Origin: Trichomonas vaginalis G3
Taxonomy: Eukaryota > Parabasalia > Trichomonadida > Trichomonadidae
NCBI RefSeq assembly: GCF_026262505.1
Contig: NC_067203.1
Span: 22,301,411 to 22,365,410, forward strand
DNA length: 64,000 nt
Direction: 5' to 3'
Position numbers and translations under genes: made by a program
Notes under the pieces: generated by a model
The model's database searches: none
Told to the model about the DNA's origin: nothing
Seen by the model: the letters and a program-made list of their open reading frames with translations, nothing else
Part shown: positions 58,108-64,000 of the stretch, in pieces
Position numbering within the stretch: position 1 is the stretch's first letter
Layout of the letters: each line of letters opens with the position of its first letter

Positions 58108-61100
58108 TTATGTGTCATAATAGAACCCACGTGGACCAAGCTTTACTTTCTTCCTGGCTGAGTTTTTAACTCTTCTTTTTCCTTCATTGCCACTACTTTC
58201 ACTAGATGAAGTTACTTCTTCACTACTTTCACTTTGTTCTACTCTTCTCTTCTTCTTTGGTGTCGCTTTTGGTAACTTGCCCTCTGCTTCAAGTTGTTGC
58301 ATCTTTGCCTCATGTTCACCTAGTATGTTGTAAATTTCCCATGTCCTTTTTGCCTTTGGGCTCTGGTCGCCCATCTCAGGTAACCTATATCCTAGAAAGA
58401 TTTTGTCATAGTTTGTATTTGAGTCTTCGCGTATTGTTTGCATGACTCTTTCCTGAGTTTCCGGTTCAAGCTCTTCAAACAGAGCTTGTCCATATGGAAT
58501 AAGCTCGTTTCCAAATATATGTTTTTGTAGCCATTCTGGTTTTCTTTCCATGTTACCAACAATATCTTTTGTGAATGGGAAAGCTTTTACCCAATGTTTC
58601 AGTCTTGCGTCATTTATTTCTGTAGTTGGTTTTATTTTGTCAAGGAACATGTTTTTCAATACTAACATTTCATTTGGTACTGTCCATTTGAGTTTACTTA
58701 AATATTCATCCCTTCTCGGTTCATTGTCTGCAAAGTAAGTTTTTATGACATTTTGTAAACTTTCGTTTGCAAGGTCATGTACAATAGGTTCTCTTCCTTC
58801 TCTCTCCCTAACTTTCTTTCTAAACTCTTCACCAAATATACCATCTTTATGGTTCTGTGTAGTTCTTTGAGATAAATGTTCTAGAACGTCAGGTGTTATA
58901 TTTCCATCAGCCATGTTCATTTCATACTGGTCCAAAATATCTGCATCTTTCATATCTTTCAATGGCATTAAAGCCGCGCTGAAAATACCAGCTATATCTG
59001 GTTCACCATTCACTTCCATTGCGTCTACAACTTCTTGGAATTGTGGTTGTAAGTTTATGAACCACCTATCCGGGTTAGCTTTATGACCCCATCTCATTGT
59101 AGTTCCATAGTCTGCAGAAACAAAAGTAGGTTTGTTTCCATCTTGGTTAGGTTCTGAATGAACTTTAAACAATGTTTCATTTCTATATGTTTTGTTGAAA
59201 TTTAACCTTTTATTTTCACCGAGTTCAGCCAAAGATTGAACGTTATATGCTCGTAAGTAAAAAGGGTTATTGTATTTGCGTACATTTTCTTTCAGTACTT
59301 CCATTCTATGCTGAATATTTTCATCTGGTGTTGGAGTCTTTTGTATGTCGGCAAACATTTTTCGATATTCTTCTACCATGTCAGCCGAATTTTTCTTAGA
59401 CTCTTGGAAAGATTCCATATTCACCTCATACTCTTGTTGAGGGTCAAGATTTTTCGGCTGTTCCAAATCTTCATCTAGTTCTGTGAAGTTAGTTTCCAAA
59501 GGAGGGACTTGTTCGTTTCCTTCAGGCTCTTCTAGCTGTTGTTGCTGAACTATTTCTTCCATGTCTGGTTGTATCTGAACTTCTTCCTGTTGAGTTTCTT
59601 GTACCTCATCTGCTGGCATTTCATATATTCCGAGACCGTTTTTAACAAGTTCCCTATCTAAGTCATCCGGACTCATAAACCTTTCTTCTTTCGTTCCGTC
59701 TCTATTTTTTACGCGTTTCATGAAGAGAGTTGAATTGTCATTTAGCTCTGACACCAAATATCTCGGAGTAAATTCGTTCATGTCATTTGGATGATATGCT
59801 ATTAAATCATATCCCTTAGCGAGCTTGTATTTTCCAGGTTTGAAATTATATCCCATTTGGTGCTGAGCCATAAAGCTAAATAGGTTCGGGTCAGTATTTC
59901 CTTCCTTGAACTTTCTAATAGCTTCTTTATATCTGTCACTAAAGTCAAGAGTATCTGGGTAACCATAGTCTTCTTTAAGCATTTTTAAGAAATCTTGGTT
60001 TCCTTGTTCTCTACTTCTTTTATGTCCTTGCTCTGTTTGTGGTTGTTGTTGTGGAGGTGGTTGTTGTGCAGGGTTTTGAACTGTTGGTTGCTGTGCTGGT
60101 TGTGGTTGTTGTTGTGGAGGTGGTTGTTGTGTTGGATTTTGAACTGTTGGTTTTGGTGCATGCCTGTGTCTGTGTCCATGTGACGATGTAAATGTTTTAG
60201 GTAGTCCTGGTGCAGGTGCTTCTCTTGGAGGGTTTGGTGGTATATAGGTTCCACTAGCTAGTATATAAGTTCCACCAGCTGGCACATATGTTCCATCTGC
60301 AGCATAGTGTCCTACCTGACTTTTCGTTTTTAAGAAAGCATTTACTAGGTCTGTTTTGGTCTGTTGTAACTCTTTTTCTTGACTTTCCACAACAGTTGCT
60401 CTAACGGCGTCATAGGCACTTTGAACTGCCTGTCTCGTTGCTGCATCTGTTATTTTCGTCATATTTTGTGCTACTTCTCTTAACTCTTTGTCGAAACCTT
60501 CAGACTTCAGTTTCTTTCCAGATGAGAAGTCGTTCACTAGTTTCACCTTACTATGAAGAGCTTCGAAGGCGTTCTTAAAGTCAGCATTTGTTAAAGCTTC
60601 ATTTGAACTGTCTTCATCCGCTTGTATTTTTGTCCTTATTGACCCTATAAGCTGGGCTGCTTTAGCGTTGGCTTGGGTATCTAACCAGTCATTGTTAGCT
60701 TTTATATATTCTGCGCTTTTCATTGCCTTTTGCATGGCTGCGTCGTTATTTTTACTTTCTTGTGCTAAGTTTTCATACTGTACGGTTTGGTTTTGCAACT
60801 GTAAAAGTTTTTCTGCCTTTACATTTGCTTCAACTTCTTTTTTATACTCATCGCTATCCATATATGTCTTCAGGGCTTTTTGTTTTATCTCTTCATCTTT
60901 CAGTACTTTATATTGAGTAGTATGGTTTTTCAAATTTATGACATCTTGTTCCATTTTTGCTACTTCTGCTGCTTTTTCTGACACTTTTTTCGCATATTCC
61001 TCTGTACTTAGTTCTTTCAGTTGTTCTTCTTTCTTCTTTTTCTCTACGTTTAACTTATTGAGTTTCTTTGTGTGTCTGTCATATTCTAGTTTCTTTTCGT

Positions 61101-61437
61101 TTTCACTTATTTGTTTCTGTATGTCTATGTTTGACTTTTTGACATCTGATATTTGATTTTTGAGTGAACTCAAATTCATTTGACTTTGAGGGTTATAAGC
61201 TGTTCCGTCTGCAGCTCCACCATAGCCTGCCATTTTCGCTAAAAGTGCCGCTCTTAAACCTCCACTCTGTGCACCAATAACTCGGTTTAAAAGCATAGGA
61301 TTGCTTGACATTTGTTGCAACATAGTGGGGTCATTCATTATTTGTTGTTGCAACTGTTGTTGTGGTGTCAGTTTTACTATTGGATGTTTCAATGCTCTCT
61401 TCCTCTTACGTATATTCTTACGTAGCTTACGTGGCAT
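58108..61437 (-). CDS. 1109-residue protein, largest whole gene of the Maverick
   Basis: Reads whole. Very basic N-terminus (MPRKLRKNIRKRKRALKHP), a Gln/Met-rich section, then about 300 residues of charged coiled-coil (QISDVKKSNIDIQKQISENE; KKKEEQLKELSTEEYAKKVS). Next comes a Pro/Gln low-complexity region with two near-identical units (QQPPPQQQPQPAQQPTVQNP), then a globular C-terminal half (DLIAYHPNDMNEFTPRYLVS; MRWGHKANPDRWFINLQPQF; TWEIYNILGEHEAKMQQLEA) and a basic Ser-rich tail. No known enzyme motif is visible. Large proteins of this kind in Mavericks are thought to be virion components; a tether or core-protein role is inference. Confidence 0.8.
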   Translation of the reverse strand: MPRKLRKNIRKRKRALKHPIVKLTPQQQLQQQIMNDPTMLQQMSSNPMLLNRVIGAQSGGLRAALLAKMAGYGGAADGTAYNPQSQMNLSSLKNQISDVKKSNIDIQKQISENEKKLEYDRHTKKLNKLNVEKKKKEEQLKELSTEEYAKKVSEKAAEVAKMEQDVINLKNHTTQYKVLKDEEIKQKALKTYMDSDEYKKEVEANVKAEKLLQLQNQTVQYENLAQESKNNDAAMQKAMKSAEYIKANNDWLDTQANAKAAQLIGSIRTKIQADEDSSNEALTNADFKNAFEALHSKVKLVNDFSSGKKLKSEGFDKELREVAQNMTKITDAATRQAVQSAYDAVRATVVESQEKELQQTKTDLVNAFLKTKSQVGHYAADGTYVPAGGTYILASGTYIPPNPPREAPAPGLPKTFTSSHGHRHRHAPKPTVQNPTQQPPPQQQPQPAQQPTVQNPAQQPPPQQQPQTEQGHKRSREQGNQDFLKMLKEDYGYPDTLDFSDRYKEAIRKFKEGNTDPNLFSFMAQHQMGYNFKPGKYKLAKGYDLIAYHPNDMNEFTPRYLVSELNDNSTLFMKRVKNRDGTKEERFMSPDDLDRELVKNGLGIYEMPADEVQETQQEEVQIQPDMEEIVQQQQLEEPEGNEQVPPLETNFTELDEDLEQPKNLDPQQEYEVNMESFQESKKNSADMVEEYRKMFADIQKTPTPDENIQHRMEVLKENVRKYNNPFYLRAYNVQSLAELGENKRLNFNKTYRNETLFKVHSEPNQDGNKPTFVSADYGTTMRWGHKANPDRWFINLQPQFQEVVDAMEVNGEPDIAGIFSAALMPLKDMKDADILDQYEMNMADGNITPDVLEHLSQRTTQNHKDGIFGEEFRKKVREREGREPIVHDLANESLQNVIKTYFADNEPRRDEYLSKLKWTVPNEMLVLKNMFLDKIKPTTEINDARLKHWVKAFPFTKDIVGNMERKPEWLQKHIFGNELIPYGQALFEELEPETQERVMQTIREDSNTNYDKIFLGYRLPEMGDQSPKAKRTWEIYNILGEHEAKMQQLEAEGKLPKATPKKKRRVEQSESSEEVTSSSESSGNEGKRRVKNSARKKVKLGPRGFYYDT

Positions 61438-61566
61438 TTTAAGTGAAGTTAAAAAGCGGTTTTTGACAGATGTTTAGATGACACTTTTTGTTCAGCACAA
61501 AAAACTACTCGGTCAAAGTGTTGTCAGTTTTGTAAAATAACGGTCCTATCGTTCTATAATGGGGAA

Positions 61567-61712
61567 AAGGCTTCTCAAAGTATACTTCCTTAGAACGCCT
61601 GTAACTTTTCCTGTAGCGACGATAGACCCTTACTTGTCCGGACAAAGTTATACTAAACATCTTCAGGGCTAGAGGGCACGAAGTGCCTGGAGGCCCCACT
61701 ACCTTTTTTTTT
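61567..61712 (-). repeat. Right terminal inverted repeat
   Basis: Mirror of 37510-37666 with one substitution over about 137 bp; the end is a T run. Confidence 0.95.
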
Positions 61713-61718
61713 TTCATT
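61713..61718. repeat. Target-site duplication TTCATT, right
   Basis: Matches 37504-37509. The exact boundary within the T run is ambiguous by a base or two. Confidence 0.8.
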
Positions 61719-61873
61719 CTCTAATGAATTCATTAGGATATATACTGAAATGTAAAATCTTTAAATATTATCTTAGATTGAGAAATATATTTTCAAAAAT
61801 GATTCATAAATTCTAACAATATATAAAAATCATTTTATTAATAGTAAATAGAAGTGAAAATAGAGATTTCCTT

Positions 61874-62854
61874 TTAAACATATGATGTTGTTTGTGTGAG
61901 ACTTTCAAATTGAGTGTTCTTAAGCTCACGTTTGTATTTGAATGTTGAAAATAGGATGAACACCAAAATAAGAGCATTGACTGACCAAACAACGATCTCA
62001 GAAACGAAAGAATGAGAAATATTTGGTGCTTTGTCAAGTAATGAGTCAAGAAGGTAACCAAGGCGATGCCCAGCCATTGCAACTCTAATGCTACCGTATT
62101 TGCGGACAATTTCGTAGTAAGATGCGTTTGGTGCATCATTTATTGGAGTACTGTATCCATACTTCTTGGCATATTCTAAGGATTCCATTGACCATGCCAT
62201 TGGATCAACTGTCTTGTCCAAATTGAGACTAGACTCTGTAATTTCTTTAGTAAGTCTTGTGACGTTCTTTATAAACTCATTTCTGTAAAGTGATGCTGTT
62301 GGTTTCATGAGCATGTAGTTTAGAACGATAGCATCCCAGAAGAAGTGGATGTGGTTGCAAGCAGCACCATAAGGACAATTTATATGGTATAGATTGCCTC
62401 CTCTATCACCGTTAGGCATAGAATCATCGTAGTATGCGCAATTGTGATGTGGCGTATGAACATCTCCAACAAAATGTAAAATTGTCCTGAGATGAAAAGC
62501 CCAGGACTACAAACTAGTGGTTGTAGGATCATTTAATGTGTCCAATGCATCATATAAGAATGAGGTAACATTGTAGGAAGGATTAGGAATGATTGCAGGA
62601 ATAGTTTTATTCATGTAGATTGGATTATCAGAGAAATGCCAATCTCCTATAGCATGGAATTTGTATGTATCCTTCAAATCATCTTGCCATGCAGAGCTAT
62701 CGACGACAGATTGAAAAGGAAGTCCATCTCTGTTGATAAGTTCATACAATTTATTGATTTTCTTTGATGAAAGGTGTCCTAATGCTATTTCAGTAATAGC
62801 CATATGAGCGTGTGCCCACCAGCATAATCCAAAAGTTGCAAAAAGAACAAGCAT
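61874..62854 (-). pseudogene. S1/P1-type nuclease with one in-frame TAG
   Basis: 326 codons with a single in-frame TAG at 62507-62509 (TTTSL, stop, SWAFHLRTILHFVGDVH); otherwise one open frame. Signal peptide MLVLFATFGLC, then WWAHAHMAITEIAL: the mature N-terminal Trp and nearby His are zinc ligands in this family. Others are WQDDL, FHAIGDWHF, HFVGDVHTPHHNC and CNHIHFFWD. The C-terminus has one membrane span (VVWSVNALILVFILFSTF) and a short cytosolic tail. Class I nucleases cut single-stranded DNA and RNA and serve nucleic-acid scavenging. All zinc-site regions are present, and the TAG lies between them. The 3' end is 160 bp from the Maverick. The stop overlaps TAAA. Confidence 0.88.
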
Positions 62855-63289
62855 TTAAATTGAATGATGTCAAAAATTTTGAGAGCGGATGCAACTCTCC
62901 AAATTGGTATTGAAGGTGAATGGAGAAATATTTTAATTTAATGAAATTATTGATGAATGTGGTTGAATCTTACGATGTACAGATAACCATCACAATTGCC
63001 AATTTTGCCTTTATAATGGCTCAATGAAATGATCATGGAATTGAGTTTTTGTAGCTATTAAAAAGCAGAAACAACTGGTCCTCATTCCAACAAACGAATA
63101 TTTCGTCAATCCAAATTTTGAAAAATTCATCATGTAACATCAAATGATTATCTTTTGCATTGGCTGAGCTATGCTCCTTTCGGATGGTTGTAAGAAGTTT
63201 TGCATTTGAAAGATGTGAAAATTTGATTGAAAATTATTGTTTTATTTTATTTTGCTGTCATATAAATTAAATAAAAATTCATTTTAGTT
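62855..63289. other. Intergenic upstream of the nuclease
   Basis: AT-rich; contains the nuclease initiator. Nothing else recognised. Confidence 0.6.
62863..62867 (-). promoter_or_regulatory. Initiator element TCATT
   Basis: Matches TCA(Y)(T/A); its A lies 11 nt before the nuclease ATG. Confidence 0.6.
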
Positions 63290-64000
63290 AGGGCTGTACA
63301 AAATCGAGAAAAACATTGCCGTGCGGTAATATAGGGTCAAAAAAATCGCGCCTCGGCGGCTCCGCCGCCTCGGCACTATTAAGTGCGCATAATATTTAAT
63401 ATAGGGTGTCAAAAGGTGCGTTTAGCACAGCGCTCTATATGAGACTATTAAAGGAGATATATGCTGATTATAAGTTAGTATGGGTTAGTTGGGTACTGTG
63501 GCACTGCGAGCCTCCTTACCCATTATATGTGAATTTGACACTTTACAAAACCGTTAACGTATATTTTACAACACAAACGACAACACTAACTTAACCTTAA
63601 ATATTTACAAAGCCACCAACCACTTCACCTCACTAACGAACTCACTAATGAAAAAATAAACGTTCTCATAAATTTTCTTCTATATCTTCATCGTCAATGT
63701 TAACTCTATTGTAGTCATACTTGAAGTCATAAAGTTTCTCAAGTTTTGAAATGCATAGTCTTGTTAACTTACCTTCATCATCATAAGTTTTTATAAAACT
63801 ACCATGACAATCTTTATAAACAGTCAGTGTATAGTTAACTGGTCTAGGATGAAGTGTAAAGAACATGTTATACTCAGGAAGGAAGAATAAATGTTTAAAT
63901 GTATGTTTGTTATATTTTTCGATTTGTATGAGTTGCTTTTGTTCTGTCATTTATATAAAAATAAAATAAAAAATAATTTTAAAAAATAAACTTAAAAATT
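63290..64000. mobile_element. Probable terminus of a second Maverick-like element
   Basis: At about 63290 the AT-rich host sequence changes to AGGGCTGTACAAAATCGAG and a GC-rich hairpin (CGGCGG-CT-CCGCCG, about 63352-63372), then to sequence with a Maverick-style gene and AT-rich leader. It continues past the window edge. Its end sequence differs from the repeats of the 37-61 kb element. The far end and duplication cannot be seen. Confidence 0.5.
63666..63950 (-). CDS. 94-residue hypothetical protein of the second element
   Basis: Reads whole. MTEQKQLIQIEKYNKHTFKH start, aromatic/His-rich middle (LFFLPEYNMFFTLHPRPVNY; YKDCHGSFIKTYDDEG) and acidic end (RVNIDDEDIEENL). The leader upstream (AAAATTATTTTTTATTTT, then ATATAA before ATG) is the type seen throughout the 37-61 kb Maverick, which supports placing it in a related element. 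Family unknown. Confidence 0.5.
   Translation of the reverse strand: MTEQKQLIQIEKYNKHTFKHLFFLPEYNMFFTLHPRPVNYTLTVYKDCHGSFIKTYDDEGKLTRLCISKLEKLYDFKYDYNRVNIDDEDIEENL

Larger units (their letters stand above)
37510..61712. mobile_element. Maverick/Polinton, 24.2 kb, ends intact, interior broken
   Basis: Bounded by terminal inverted repeats and a 6-bp duplication. Parts found: integrase, protein-primed DNA polymerase B, A32/FtsK-like packaging ATPase, major capsid protein, SF3 helicase, D12 adenine methyltransferase, a KilA-N cluster, a fibre/collar-like protein, small structural candidates and a 1109-residue protein. No adenain-like protease was recognised. Genes in the left half mostly run rightward and those in the right half leftward. 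About fifteen breaks are spread over roughly eight genes, so the copy is a fossil. The inverted repeats differ at about one base in 137 compared, so the insertion itself looks recent. Confidence 0.95.

Noticed and set aside
20502-62854. TAG as a reassigned sense codon in this organism
   Set aside because: TAG serves as a normal terminator for other genes here (for example the end of helical-repeat copy 2), and most genes end in TAA with TAAA context; no general reassignment is supported.
63406-63594. 62-codon plus-strand frame in the second element end
   Set aside because: Lies in terminal-repeat-like sequence with no protein-like pattern.

Overview
This window is nuclear DNA of a trichomonad, almost certainly Trichomonas vaginalis. 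The supporting signs are: intronless, tightly packed genes in AT-rich DNA; initiator motifs of the TCA(Y)(T/A) type just upstream of several start codons; stop codons that overlap a TAAA tetranucleotide; a DUF3447-type ankyrin family typical of this parasite; and a 24 kb Maverick/Polinton with intact ends. All names come from motif recognition by eye. No database search was run.

Layout. 1-5195 (minus) is a decayed, truncated midasin/RNF213-like AAA+ ATPase. 5.6-17.9 kb holds a Rab GTPase, a tail-to-tail inverted pair of tRNA-Leu(CAA) genes, an iron superoxide dismutase, a hairpin-rich MITE-like repeat, an LRR protein, an EGF/TIG membrane protein, a TBC-like tail-anchored protein, a multipass membrane protein, ankyrin-repeat remnants and an EF-hand protein. 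18.2-32 kb holds a coiled-coil protein, a calcineurin-B-like protein, a tandem pair of helical-repeat genes that share an in-frame TAG, a two-repeat Myb protein, another helical protein, a HAD phosphatase, a four-helix membrane protein and an unknown protein. 32-35.2 kb is gene-free and rich in small repeats. 35.2-37.0 kb is a NSUN2/Trm4-type RNA m5C methyltransferase.

37510-61712 is a Maverick/Polinton with near-identical terminal inverted repeats and a 6-bp target duplication (TTCATT). It carries a whole D12-class DNA adenine methyltransferase, remains of integrase, protein-primed DNA polymerase B, packaging ATPase and major capsid protein, and a whole SF3 helicase. It also carries a KilA-N gene cluster (one fused to a T5orf172/GIY-YIG domain), a phage tail-fibre/collar-like protein, two small amphipathic proteins and a whole 1109-residue protein. 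About fifteen breaks are spread over its genes, so this copy is a fossil, although its ends look young. No cysteine protease was recognised.

Right of the Maverick lies an S1/P1-type nuclease gene with one in-frame TAG. From about 63290 to the window edge the sequence looks like the terminus of a second, different Maverick-like element.

The host genes are unrelated housekeeping and family genes with no operon logic. The Maverick genes divide into replication (polymerase, helicase), integration (integrase), virion (capsid, ATPase, small structural proteins, fibre) and accessory modules (methyltransferase, KilA-N genes), with their own AT-rich promoter-like leaders. The methyltransferase instead sits behind two host-type initiator motifs.
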